Positions 1-6,734 of a stretch of 8,731 bases of DNA are shown here, in pieces (the stretch's first letter is position 1; each line of letters opens with the position of its first letter). Origin of the DNA: JBDRLU01 sp043812795. GTDB taxonomy: Bacteria > Chloroflexota > Dehalococcoidia > Dehalococcoidales > UBA2162. The notes under the pieces were generated by a model, which made no database searches, was not told where the DNA came from, and saw only the letters and a list, made by a program, of their open reading frames with translations. The position numbers were made by a program, and so were the translations under genes. The stretch is from contig JBDRLU010000051.1 in the NCBI GenBank assembly GCA_043812795.1, positions 1 through 8,731 of the forward strand, written 5' to 3'.

Positions 1-1119
1 CGTGATAAGGACAGAGGTGGCCATACCCTCGTCACCACCGCAGAGATGAGATAGGCCTATCTTCGGGTCTTTTATCTGTCTCTGTCCAGCCTGGCCCTTC
101 ATCTGCCAGACAAACTCGGCAATCTGGGCGACACCGGTAGCACTGGTCGGGTGTCCTTTGGCCAGTAAGCCGCCGCTCGGGCTGACGGGTAACGGGCCAT
201 CGATATTGAAATGGCCTTTTTCCATCAACGGCCCCACTTCGTATTCGCCGCAGAGTTGCAGGTCGACGATATGTTCCACTTCACTGACGGTGAAGTTGTC
301 GTGAAGCTCGACCATATCCACATCTTTCGGCCCGATGCCGGTAATTTCGTAGGCTTTCTTGGCAGCACGGACACTCACATCGCGGGTATCCATCAGCTCG
401 CCACGGATGAACCGCTGGCTGGTCAGAGCACCACCAGCGATTTTGATGAAGGGGCCGCTGGTGTACTGGCGGGCGACTTCCTCCGTGCACAGGATAGCCG
501 CGGCGGCACCGTCACCCGTCGGGCAGCAGTGGTAGAGGGTCATCGGGTCGGCAATCATGCGGGAATTATGGACGTCTTCAGGGCCTTTCATCGGGATTTT
601 ATACTGGGCCCTCGGGTTCAGCAAGCCATTGTTGTGGTTCTTGACCGAACACCAGGCCATCTGGTCCAGTGTCCAGCGCTTGTCATGGATTGCCCGCTGC
701 ATTTTCATGGAGTACTTCATCAGCATGTTCGAAACGCCCATGACTGTTAGTGGCTGGGGTGGGCGGGCAGTGCCGAGTGGCCCGTGGGGAGCCTGGTCGA
801 CCCCCATGGCCATGATGAGGTCGTACAGGCCGGTGGCTACCGCCTGGTAGGCCAGCAACATGGATGTCGCCCCGCCGGCACAGGCATTGGCGACATTGAT
901 GATGGGTATGCCGATATGGCCGATTTCAGCTTCGACCAGTTGGCCGTCAGTATTGCCACCCGCCGAGTGAGTACAGTACATCATCGGTATTTTATTCCAC
1001 GCGATACCGGCATCCTTGCAAGCTTCTAGGACGGCCTCAGCCCCAATCTTGGGCGGTAGTTTTTCCGGGAACCGGCCGAATTTGGTCATCCCGACACCTA
1101 AAACAACTACATCTCTCAT
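1..1119 (-). CDS. SCPx-type thiolase / lipid-transfer-like acyl-CoA acetyltransferase (3' end cut by window)
   Basis: Probable thiolytic cleavage of a 3-ketoacyl-CoA (or the reverse condensation) in the cytoplasm. The frame is open for 373 codons from ATG 1119 to the left edge. Family length is about 385-395, so only some 10-20 C-terminal residues are missing. Visible landmarks: the nucleophile Cys80 in NACAGGATS, the SCPx-thiolase motif ELHDNF at 271-276 (His273), GHPTSATG with His323 (the usual second G of GHPxGATG is Ser), and the C-terminal HLCGGDEG with Cys360. The full thiolase Cys/His/Cys set is present, so it should be active. Start choice: AAGGAG lies 8 bp upstream and overlaps the TAA of the preceding DUF35 gene, suggesting translational coupling. 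Thiolases of this subgroup with a DUF35 partner, such as BbsB with BbsA in benzylsuccinate oxidation, work as a complex. The substrate is unknown. Confidence 0.92.
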   Translation of the reverse strand, partial: MRDVVVLGVGMTKFGRFPEKLPPKIGAEAVLEACKDAGIAWNKIPMMYCTHSAGGNTDGQLVEAEIGHIGIPIINVANACAGGATSMLLAYQAVATGLYDLIMAMGVDQAPHGPLGTARPPQPLTVMGVSNMLMKYSMKMQRAIHDKRWTLDQMAWCSVKNHNNGLLNPRAQYKIPMKGPEDVHNSRMIADPMTLYHCCPTGDGAAAAILCTEEVARQYTSGPFIKIAGGALTSQRFIRGELMDTRDVSVRAAKKAYEITGIGPKDVDMVELHDNFTVSEVEHIVDLQLCGEYEVGPLMEKGHFNIDGPLPVSPSGGLLAKGHPTSATGVAQIAEFVWQMKGQAGQRQIKDPKIGLSHLCGGDEGMATSVLIT

Positions 1120-1131
1120 TATATTTTCTCC

Positions 1132-1602
1132 TTATTTCTTTACCGGTCTGAATTTCCAGCCCAGGACTTCTTGGCCGGGTTTGATGAGTCCCATCTGTTC
1201 GACCATCTTACCGATAACATCGATGACGAGCTCGACGTCCATGCCGATTTGCAGTTCTTTCTGGTCTTTGACGTCGATGAGTGTTTTAACCTTTTCTCCC
1301 CCTTCCACTTCAACCAGGCCGACGACGTACGGTACCTGCATCAGCGTATGGGGTGGTTTTACCCTGATAGTCGTGAAAGAGTATAGTTTGCCGACTGTCG
1401 GGAAGGTGAATGGCTCCATGTCCTCGCTGCTGCATTTGCGGCAACAGACCCTTGCCGGGAAGAAAACTTCCCCGCAGGACTTGCACTTGTTGCCGAGGAG
1501 ATTGGACGTCTGTCCTGGTTTGGCCGGTACTTTGAAATAGCCCTCGATGATGGGTACCGGACCGGTGGGTGTTGCTTCTGCTTCAGGTTTCTTCGTGACC
1601 AT
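1132..1602 (-). CDS. DUF35 zinc-ribbon / OB-fold protein, thiolase partner
   Basis: A 156-residue protein with the standard two-part DUF35 layout. An N-terminal rubredoxin-like zinc ribbon has C40-x2-C43 and C54-x2-C57 (an extra Cys sits at 53). An OB-fold follows at roughly residues 65-150 (FPTVGKLYSFTTI onward, PYVVGLVEVEGG). The first 20 or so residues are a Pro/Ala/Thr-rich extension. Family members have no catalytic activity of their own known to me. They form obligate complexes with SCPx-type thiolases or hydratases (BbsA, ChsH2) and shape the acyl-CoA site. The thiolase gene starts only 12 bp after this stop, which fits a two-subunit enzyme. The start is supported by AGGAGG about 9 bp upstream of ATG 1602. 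The MmgE/PrpD gene ends 29 bp upstream, so the three genes probably share a transcript. Confidence 0.93.
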   Translation of the reverse strand: MVTKKPEAEATPTGPVPIIEGYFKVPAKPGQTSNLLGNKCKSCGEVFFPARVCCRKCSSEDMEPFTFPTVGKLYSFTTIRVKPPHTLMQVPYVVGLVEVEGGEKVKTLIDVKDQKELQIGMDVELVIDVIGKMVEQMGLIKPGQEVLGWKFRPVKK

Positions 1603-1631
1603 AGAAATAGTGCCTCCTCTTCTTAATATAT

Positions 1632-3026
1632 TTATCTTCTTGTTATCCTGCTACCGCCAAGAGCCTTCGCTATCAGGCCAACGTCACTGACTTTTTCTAT
1701 ATTCGTGGCCATGTCCAGAGCCCGGTCAACAGCTCTGGCGGACAAAGGCTTGACGGCGAATCCAGCACATTTACGGAACTTCTCAATAAATTCAAGGGCA
1801 ATCATCGGATTCTTGGGGTGTCCTTTAGGAAAGTCCACCCTGGACGAAAATTCCTGGCCGTTTTTCATCCTTACCGACACTCTGGTCGGCGATATCTCCC
1901 GGTTGGGCCGGTTGGCGACTTCGGGGTCAATATTACAGGTGAGCTTGGCGATAACACCGAGCGTTCTCGGCTCTTTTATTGCTTTCTCGGTAAAATCTTG
2001 AATGGTGACGCCCCTTTTGGCGAATGCCGTGCCTACGTTATAAGGTATGCTGAACTGAGCATCGACGATAGTGCGCGGTGCGTATTTTACTTCGACTGGC
2101 TGGCAAAGGCCGAAGGCTTCTTTGCCAACACCGACGGTGGCCGATTCTATTTCATCGGAATTAATATTGTATTTCTGGACGAGTTCCAGAGCGGCGTCAA
2201 TCGCGGTATGGTTCCAACGACAGCACGGGTAGGGTTTAAAGCTTAAGTCGGCAAAATCGAAGCGGGAGCCCAGGTCACGGGTAAGGGCGTTACGGTCGTA
2301 TTCGCCGCCCTGATAGACGTTAAAAAGGCCGGCCCTCCCTTCCAGACTTTCCCTGGCTCCGGTTACTCCCTTTTTGGCCAGTAACGCTGAGAAAGTACCG
2401 CCTCGCGCGGCAAGCCCGGCCTGGACGCGTTTCATCCAGCTGCCGCTGGCCACGCATTCGCCGTTACCGGAAGCCTGGGCGTAGGTAATACCCCAGGCAT
2501 TCAGCATTCCGTCTTCAGTTAAGCCTAATAGCTTGGCGGCCGCCGTAGCGGCACCGAAATAGCCGTATAACGGGGTGAGAATCCAGCCACCCCACCGTTT
2601 CGTGGCCATGCCCAGACGGCACACTATTTCACTACCCAGGGCGACGGCCGTGACGAAGTCTTTGCCATTTACTTCACCCAGATACTCGGCCACAGCCAAA
2701 GCCGCCGGTATCACCGATACACCGACATGTAAGACAGCCTGGTCGTGGGTGTCATCGTAGTCTAAAGCGTGGGCCATGGTGCCATTGGCGAAAGCGGCTT
2801 CGGGTGCGGGGACTTTGCCACCATAAACAAGTACCGTGGCATCGGCTCTACCGCCCAGCTCGGTAGTCAGGTCAACCACTTCTTTACAGCCAGGAGCGCC
2901 CGAGCCGGCGAGAGTGGTGCCTAACGTGTCAATAATATCCTTCTTGGTAATGTCAATGACATTCTGAGGTAAGTCTTCGTATTTTGAACTAATGACAAAG
3001 CTAGCCAGTTTCTCTTCGGTTGACAT
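1632..3026 (-). CDS. MmgE/PrpD family protein (2-methylcitrate dehydratase / cis-aconitate decarboxylase-like)
   Basis: A 464-residue, full-length MmgE/PrpD protein. The family includes 2-methylcitrate dehydratase, cis-aconitate decarboxylase and iminodisuccinate epimerase, all acting on small polycarboxylates. Family motifs seen: ALDYDDTH at 87-94, where Asp89 and Thr93 correspond in spacing to the Asp/Thr pair of cis-aconitate decarboxylase and His100 lies near its active-site His; MKRVQAG around Lys199, with Gln where many members have His; and KPYPCCRWNH at 264-273, ending in conserved His273. There is no signal peptide, so it is cytoplasmic. ATG 3026 is preceded by a moderate site, AGGAAT, at about 7 bp. 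It is the first gene of an apparent MmgE-DUF35-thiolase transcript. Substrate specificity in this family cannot be read from sequence, and the prpBCD partners (citrate synthase, lyase) are not nearby, so plain methylcitrate-cycle PrpD is not favoured. Confidence 0.9.
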   Translation of the reverse strand: MSTEEKLASFVISSKYEDLPQNVIDITKKDIIDTLGTTLAGSGAPGCKEVVDLTTELGGRADATVLVYGGKVPAPEAAFANGTMAHALDYDDTHDQAVLHVGVSVIPAALAVAEYLGEVNGKDFVTAVALGSEIVCRLGMATKRWGGWILTPLYGYFGAATAAAKLLGLTEDGMLNAWGITYAQASGNGECVASGSWMKRVQAGLAARGGTFSALLAKKGVTGARESLEGRAGLFNVYQGGEYDRNALTRDLGSRFDFADLSFKPYPCCRWNHTAIDAALELVQKYNINSDEIESATVGVGKEAFGLCQPVEVKYAPRTIVDAQFSIPYNVGTAFAKRGVTIQDFTEKAIKEPRTLGVIAKLTCNIDPEVANRPNREISPTRVSVRMKNGQEFSSRVDFPKGHPKNPMIALEFIEKFRKCAGFAVKPLSARAVDRALDMATNIEKVSDVGLIAKALGGSRITRR

Positions 3027-3158
3027 TGCTTGATTCCTACTAACTAAACCTTTCAGGAATGTCTCGGCTTGTCGTCTGTCGCCTGCTTTCAGTCTTATTC
3101 CACCTGCTGGTTCATTAATTCTTTATTCTTAAGATATACCAGGGTAATCGTAATAGGC

Positions 3159-3257
3159 TTAGGTAATGCCGGCCATCCGTTGCTCTTCAACTGGTGCGGG
3201 CGTACGTGATGCGTTGGGCACAGCTAACACTGCTGCAGGGTTTTGAAAGTCAGCTAT
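3159..3257 (-). pseudogene. possible relic or non-canonical mini-ORF (ATA where a start codon is expected)
   Basis: On the minus strand a very strong Shine-Dalgarno, GAGGAGGA (about 3260-3271), sits a few bases before ATA at 3257-3255. A frame then runs 32 residues to TAA at 3161-3159 (reading x-ADFQNPAAVLAVPNASR and on to MAGIT). If the ATA were ATG this would be an ordinary start. Either a start codon has been lost by one substitution and this is the remnant of a small gene, or the purine-rich site is chance. I recognise no homologue. An overlapping plus-strand frame is also open across part of this stretch, which weakens the coding case. Confidence 0.2.
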
Positions 3258-3380
3258 TGTTCCTCCTCCTCAATCTCGCCTCTTTGACACCATATCAGGT
3301 AAACAACTATAACACCTTCGTATTATAGTGTCAATTAGTCGAACACCCCTTCCCCGGGAGATAAACCACTCCGGAGTAAA

Positions 3381-3427
3381 ATTGATAAGTATGGGTGTTC
3401 TCGCCGAAGGCGCCCATACTTATCAAT
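3381..3427 (-). terminator. 17-bp stem-loop, possible terminator of the CoA-transferase gene
   Basis: The left arm starts ATTGATAAGTATGGG and the right arm ends CCCATACTTATCAAT. Together they make a 17-bp stem with one G-T wobble and a 13-nt loop. It lies about 80 bp past the CoA-transferase stop. Read on the minus strand, the stem is followed at once by a short TTTT run, so it could be an intrinsic terminator with a weak U-tract. It could equally be a mobile palindromic repeat. Confidence 0.45.
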
Positions 3428-3458
3428 CGGGTCATTAGGCTACCGTTTTTGTATCCAG

Positions 3459-3486
3459 AACTGCCCCGACCTGGGTCGGGGCAGTT
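3459..3486. repeat. 12-bp perfect GC-rich hairpin with 4-nt loop
   Basis: Arms AACTGCCCCGAC and GTCGGGGCAGTT are perfectly complementary around the loop CTGG. It lies 20 bp after the CoA-transferase stop codon. No T-run follows on either strand, so it is not a textbook intrinsic terminator. It may stabilise the 3' end of the transcript or be a REP-like interspersed palindrome. Confidence 0.55.
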
Positions 3487-3505
3487 CACATAACCTATCC
3501 TGCTT

Positions 3506-4753
3506 TTATTCGTTGGGCTTTTGGCTAGTGGAGGATCTGGCGGTCGGCCGCACGCCAACCCGGCCGACTTTTTCCATCTTGCCAACTATCTCTTTCTTCT
3601 TTAGTTCGGCAATCTGCTCATCGGTATAGCCAAAATCCTTCAGGATTTCATCCGTATGCTGGTCTAAGACAGGTGGGGCACTCTTAACTTTTCCCGGAGT
3701 CCGGGATAGCTTAATCGGGATACCGATCATCCTGGTCTTGCCTGTTACCGGATGGTCAACTGTTACTATCATATCATTCGCCAGTATCTGCGGGTCTTCG
3801 AGAACCTGCTCCGGGGTGTTTATTGGTCCACCTAGTGAATCGGCTTTGTCAAAGAGGTTCAACCACTCGGCCGTTGTCTTTTGTTCAAGAATGCTCTGTA
3901 TAAGACTTTCAACAGCATCGGCATTCTGTGACCGGGCGATGTTGGTAGCAAACATCGGCTCGTTCTGGAGATGCTCGATACCAAGGGCTTTGCAGAAGTT
4001 CGGCCAGTACTGGTCGCTGGGTAGGGCAACAGTTACGAAGCCATCCTTGGTGCGGTAGCCACCAAAGGGAACGATTGATTGTGATTCGCCGCTCTTCCTG
4101 CCGAAGATGAAGGCCTGCATAGCGTTGGAGAGCGGTGACAGTGCGGCCAATGTATTGGACGTCTCTACTTTCTGCCCTAACCCGCTGCGCTCCCGTTCAT
4201 ACAGGGCCAGCATAATCCCCATGAAGGCGAAGAGGCCGGCATTCATATCGGTGGCCGCTCCGGAAACGGTGCGGGGTATGCCTCTCACGTCCGGTCCTTG
4301 CAGCGACATCATGCCGCAATAACCCTGGAAAATTAGCTCTACGCCGGGCCGGGGTGCCCAGGGTCCTTTTGTCCCAAAGCCGGTGATATTGAGATAGATT
4401 AGCCTCGGGTTAATTTTAGCTAGAGTGTCGTAGCCAAGTCCTTGTCTCTCCATCACGCCGACCCGGAAATTTTCGGTGATAATGTCCACATTCTTGACCA
4501 GCTTGAGGACGATTTCTTTCCCCTCCGGTTTGCTCCAGTCAAGGCAGATGGCTCTCTTATTACGGTTAAGAGAGAAATAGGTGGAGCACTCACCCTTGAG
4601 GTAGGTGAGCCCCATACTCCGGGTGCGGGAGCCCCAGCGCGGTTCGACGTTAATGACCTCAGCGCCGAAATCGGCCATCATCGAGGTGCAATAGGGTGAC
4701 CCTAAAGACTGGGCCAATTCCAAAATTTTGATGCCTTCAAGTGGTAATGCCAT
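3506..4753 (-). CDS. Type III (CaiB/BaiF family) CoA-transferase
   Basis: A 415-residue formyl-CoA-transferase-like enzyme that moves CoA from a donor thioester to a free carboxylic acid through an enzyme aspartyl-CoA anhydride. The N-terminus PLEGIKILELAQSLGSPYC and the ADFGAEVINVEP segment (27-38) are classic for the family. NRNKRAICLDW (63-73) is the CoA-binding region. The catalytic residue is Asp169 in AATDMNAGLFAFMG, at the same number as in formyl-CoA transferase. After the expected end near residue 390 there is a basic, polar tail of about 25 residues (VGRVGVRPTARSSTSQKPNE) not typical of the family. ATG 4753 is preceded by AAGGAGGAG at about 8 bp, a very good site. Context: probable activation step for the acid metabolised by the downstream MmgE/DUF35/thiolase genes, as BbsEF does in benzylsuccinate degradation. 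Donor and acceptor are unknown. Confidence 0.93.
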   Translation of the reverse strand: MALPLEGIKILELAQSLGSPYCTSMMADFGAEVINVEPRWGSRTRSMGLTYLKGECSTYFSLNRNKRAICLDWSKPEGKEIVLKLVKNVDIITENFRVGVMERQGLGYDTLAKINPRLIYLNITGFGTKGPWAPRPGVELIFQGYCGMMSLQGPDVRGIPRTVSGAATDMNAGLFAFMGIMLALYERERSGLGQKVETSNTLAALSPLSNAMQAFIFGRKSGESQSIVPFGGYRTKDGFVTVALPSDQYWPNFCKALGIEHLQNEPMFATNIARSQNADAVESLIQSILEQKTTAEWLNLFDKADSLGGPINTPEQVLEDPQILANDMIVTVDHPVTGKTRMIGIPIKLSRTPGKVKSAPPVLDQHTDEILKDFGYTDEQIAELKKKEIVGKMEKVGRVGVRPTARSSTSQKPNE

Positions 4754-5049
4754 CTCCGATTCTCCTCCTTACTGTTTTATATTTATATTTACTGTTCTAG
4801 CTGAGCAAGTTCACCCGGATATAATTCACCATCGAATCAGTACGGGATACTTGTGAGAATCACCTGTTTACGAGGGCCTCCTCAACCACGATACACTAAA
4901 CCGCCTAAAGTATATAATAAGAGATTTACTTTTGGCAAGACCTGAATTGAAGCTTAATTGTTGGATTGGGAAAGCTGCTCTTCTACCTATTTTATGCTAA
5001 CATCTATAAGCTGATTGAAGTAAGATGACAGAGTGTGTTACGCGAGAAA
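4754..5049. promoter_or_regulatory. Divergent intergenic region between CoA-transferase (-) and methyltransferase (+)
   Basis: A stretch of nearly 300 bp that is AT-richer than the flanking genes, as expected for back-to-back promoters. On the plus strand a perfect TATAAT is at 4913-4918. The hexamer 17 bp upstream (GATACA, 4890-4895) matches the -35 consensus in only three places, so the promoter call is weak. On the minus strand, AT-rich TAAATATAAATATAAA lies just before the CoA-transferase ribosome site, but no confident -35 is seen. No operator palindrome or riboswitch-like structure was noticed. Confidence 0.4.
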
Positions 5050-5853
5050 ATGGGGATTAAAAAACAATCATCGCCAGAAAAGACATCCGAAACGGGGAAC
5101 CCTTACTTCGAAGTGCAAGCTTCCTGGGGCATGACGAAGCACATGGGGGGCTTGAAGGCTACCGAGCAGCTCGTTGAGTTATGCCATATTAAGCAGGGTA
5201 AGTATGTGTTGGTGGTCGGTTGTGGTGTGGGAGTGACTCCTTGTTACCTGGCCGAAAGGTACGGCTGCAAAGTGGTCGGAGTTGACCTTTCGGAGAAGAT
5301 GGTGGGCCGGTCAAAGGAAAGGGCTAGAAGGAAGGGCATTGAAGACAAAGTTGAGTTCAGAGTGGCCGATGCGCAAGACCTCCCTTTTGAAGATGCCATC
5401 TTCGACGCCATTATTTGTGAGTCCGTAAATGCATTCGTAGAAAATAAACCGGGGGCGTTGAGCGAATATGTGCGGGTAATAAAGCCGGGAGGATATGCCG
5501 GGATTAACGAGGTCACCTGGTTAAAGACGCCACCGGAGGAATTAGTGTCCTATCTGTATCGAATTATGGGTGCGGAATTCTTGACCAGCAGTGGCTGGAA
5601 GGAGTTACTGGATGACTCGGGATTGAAAGATACGGCGGCATTAGTCTTCAAAACCAACGCCGTAAGTCAGTGGACTGGCGAGGTCAGGCAATTCGAACTC
5701 TCCGATTTCATAAAAGCATGGTGCCGATATTGTTACATGGTTATCAAGAGTCCGGCAGCGAGAAAGTTCACCAGGGAAGCGCTGTCTTTTCCTAGAAGTA
5801 TTTTTCGTTTGTTCGAATACTTCGGGTACGGACTATACGCTGGCCGGAAATAA
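5050..5853 (+). CDS. Class I SAM-dependent methyltransferase (small-molecule type)
   Basis: A Rossmann-fold methyltransferase of 267 residues from ATG 5050. An in-frame GTG at 5035 would add five residues. Neither start has a clear Shine-Dalgarno, so ATG is preferred only by codon. Motif I is VLVVGCGVGVTP (53-64), the ribose-binding acidic residue is Asp79 in VVGVDLS, the adenine-side motif is ADAQDLPF (106-113), and the post-motif RVIKPGGYAGINEV is near 142-155. This arrangement resembles the UbiE/gamma-tocopherol/sterol methyltransferase group, which methylates small or lipid substrates. The C-terminal third (about 190-267) is less conserved and aromatic-rich (WCRYCYMVIK, FRLFEYFGYGLY), which suggests a hydrophobic substrate pocket or membrane contact. 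The acceptor is not identifiable. A second, unrelated methyltransferase follows 107 bp downstream on the same strand. Confidence 0.88.
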   Translation: MGIKKQSSPEKTSETGNPYFEVQASWGMTKHMGGLKATEQLVELCHIKQGKYVLVVGCGVGVTPCYLAERYGCKVVGVDLSEKMVGRSKERARRKGIEDKVEFRVADAQDLPFEDAIFDAIICESVNAFVENKPGALSEYVRVIKPGGYAGINEVTWLKTPPEELVSYLYRIMGAEFLTSSGWKELLDDSGLKDTAALVFKTNAVSQWTGEVRQFELSDFIKAWCRYCYMVIKSPAARKFTREALSFPRSIFRLFEYFGYGLYAGRK

Positions 5854-5866
5854 AGAATGGGAGTAA

Positions 5867-5908
5867 CCCATCTGTCACAGTTTTGCTTGCGAGGACAAAT
5901 CAGATGGG
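5867..5908. repeat. 8-bp inverted repeat between the two methyltransferase genes
   Basis: Arms CCCATCTG (5867-5874) and CAGATGGG (5901-5908) are perfect complements separated by 26 nt. The left arm starts 13 bp after the first methyltransferase stop. No T-run follows, so an intrinsic terminator is not supported. It may be an RNA structure between the two genes or a protein-binding site. Confidence 0.4.
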
Positions 5909-5960
5909 ATTGCTAAGCCACTAACTAGGCATTAGTATTGGAGGCAGGATAAGGTGAGAA

Positions 5961-6734
5961 ATGCAACTGTATATTGATGGGCTTGCCAGGAATATCACCG
6001 AAAATGATTTGATACCGCTGTTTGCGCATTTTACCTCAGTGGTGTCAATAAGAGTGATTCGCAATATAGTCTCCGGCGAATCCAGAGGGTTCGCCTTGGT
6101 CACGGTCACGAATGACGCAGAGGGTCAAGAGGCCATCGAAAAACTCAATGGGACGATGCTGGCAGGCAGGAAATTAGTGGTATTCAAGATACACGGTACA
6201 CTGCCCGGCGAAATGGAATTCAGAGAGTGGCTGAGGGAAACCGCCCGCGAAGTCCTTAACAAAGTCAGAGTAAAAGATTTTCAGACTGTGGTAGATTACG
6301 GTTGCGGGCCCGGGATATTTTCTATTGCTGCTGCCAGGATAGTCGGACTACAGGGTAAAGTGTATGCCCTGGACGTTCGTCCTGGAGCGCTTGAGAAGCT
6401 CAGGGAGATTGCCGTGAAGGATGGGCTGACTAACATAGAGACGATGCTAATCGACAAGTCAACTGTGTCGCTCTCTCTGGACGACGAGAGTGCGAATGTC
6501 ATCCTGCTCTACGACGTCTTGCAAGAAATATCCGATAAGCAGGGGTTGATGAAGGAACTACACAGGGTGCTGAAGACAGACGGTGTCCTTTCGGTCTTCC
6601 CGATGCATATCGGAACGGACAAGTTTCTAGATTTGGTCAATACCGTCGGTCTGTTCCTAATAAGGGACCGCTATGGCTATGCGGGATTTCAATCGCCAAG
6701 CGAGGTCATCAATTTGGTGAAGCAGAGCTCGTAA
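5961..6734 (+). CDS. RRM RNA-binding domain fused to class I SAM-dependent methyltransferase
   Basis: A 257-residue, two-domain protein. Residues 1-78 form an RRM: RNP2 is LYIDGL (3-8), RNP1 is RGFALVTV (42-49), and the expected beta-alpha-beta-beta-alpha-beta spacing is kept (AEGQEAIEKLNGTMLAGRKLVV closes the fold). Of the three usual RNA-stacking aromatics, Tyr4 and Phe44 are present and the third is Leu46. A helix-rich linker (82-106) leads to a Rossmann methyltransferase: VVDYGCGPGIFS (110-121), Asp138 in VYALDVRP, LLYDVLQE (182-189) and RVLKTDGVLSVF (202-213). ATG 5961 has AAGGTGAG a few bases upstream. There is no stop between the domains, so this is a true fusion in this sequence. Bacterial RRM proteins are usually single-domain and about 80-100 residues. 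By inference it is an RNA-directed methyltransferase, or the RRM regulates it. No nucleobase-methyltransferase motif such as NPPY is seen, so RNA as methyl acceptor is unproven. Confidence 0.9.
   Translation: MQLYIDGLARNITENDLIPLFAHFTSVVSIRVIRNIVSGESRGFALVTVTNDAEGQEAIEKLNGTMLAGRKLVVFKIHGTLPGEMEFREWLRETAREVLNKVRVKDFQTVVDYGCGPGIFSIAAARIVGLQGKVYALDVRPGALEKLREIAVKDGLTNIETMLIDKSTVSLSLDDESANVILLYDVLQEISDKQGLMKELHRVLKTDGVLSVFPMHIGTDKFLDLVNTVGLFLIRDRYGYAGFQSPSEVINLVKQSS

Larger units (their letters stand above)
3027..3505. other. 479-bp intergenic region between the MmgE/PrpD and CoA-transferase genes
   Basis: No convincing full gene is present. The MmgE-proximal part must hold the promoter for the minus-strand MmgE-DUF35-thiolase transcript, but I see no clear -35/-10 pair. 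The middle contains a strong Shine-Dalgarno-like site before a 32-codon frame lacking a proper start. The distal part, next to the CoA-transferase stop, carries a 10-bp palindrome ACTCCGGAGT (3368-3377) and two long hairpins (3381-3427 and 3459-3486), listed separately. The size and the hairpins suggest that the CoA-transferase gene is not simply cotranscribed with the MmgE gene. Confidence 0.6.

Noticed and set aside
211..750. 179-codon plus-strand open frame inside the thiolase gene
   Set aside because: It is antisense to a well-supported thiolase with catalytic motifs, has no ribosome site and shows no family resemblance.
1016..1540. 174-codon plus-strand frame across the DUF35 gene and thiolase start
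   Set aside because: Antisense shadow: low-complexity Ser/Thr/Pro product, and it would cover the intergenic junction of two real minus-strand genes.
1818..2246. 142-codon plus-strand frame within the MmgE/PrpD gene
   Set aside because: Antisense to conserved family motifs, with no ribosome site or recognisable domain.
3167..3331. Plus-strand frame containing GTG-ATG near 3208 and a Leu-rich stretch
   Set aside because: It lacks a ribosome site and homology, and the Leu run is simply the antisense of the purine-rich GAGGAGGA site.
3459..3486. Canonical rho-independent terminator
   Set aside because: The stem is excellent, but neither strand has a T-run after it, so it is listed only as a hairpin.
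3331..3585. 84-codon minus-strand frame overlapping the CoA-transferase 3' end
   Set aside because: Different frame from the real gene, spans both hairpins, and has no domain or ribosome site.
5867..5908. Transposon terminal inverted repeats or attachment site
   Set aside because: Only 8-bp arms with 26 nt between them, and no transposase, integrase or target duplication nearby.
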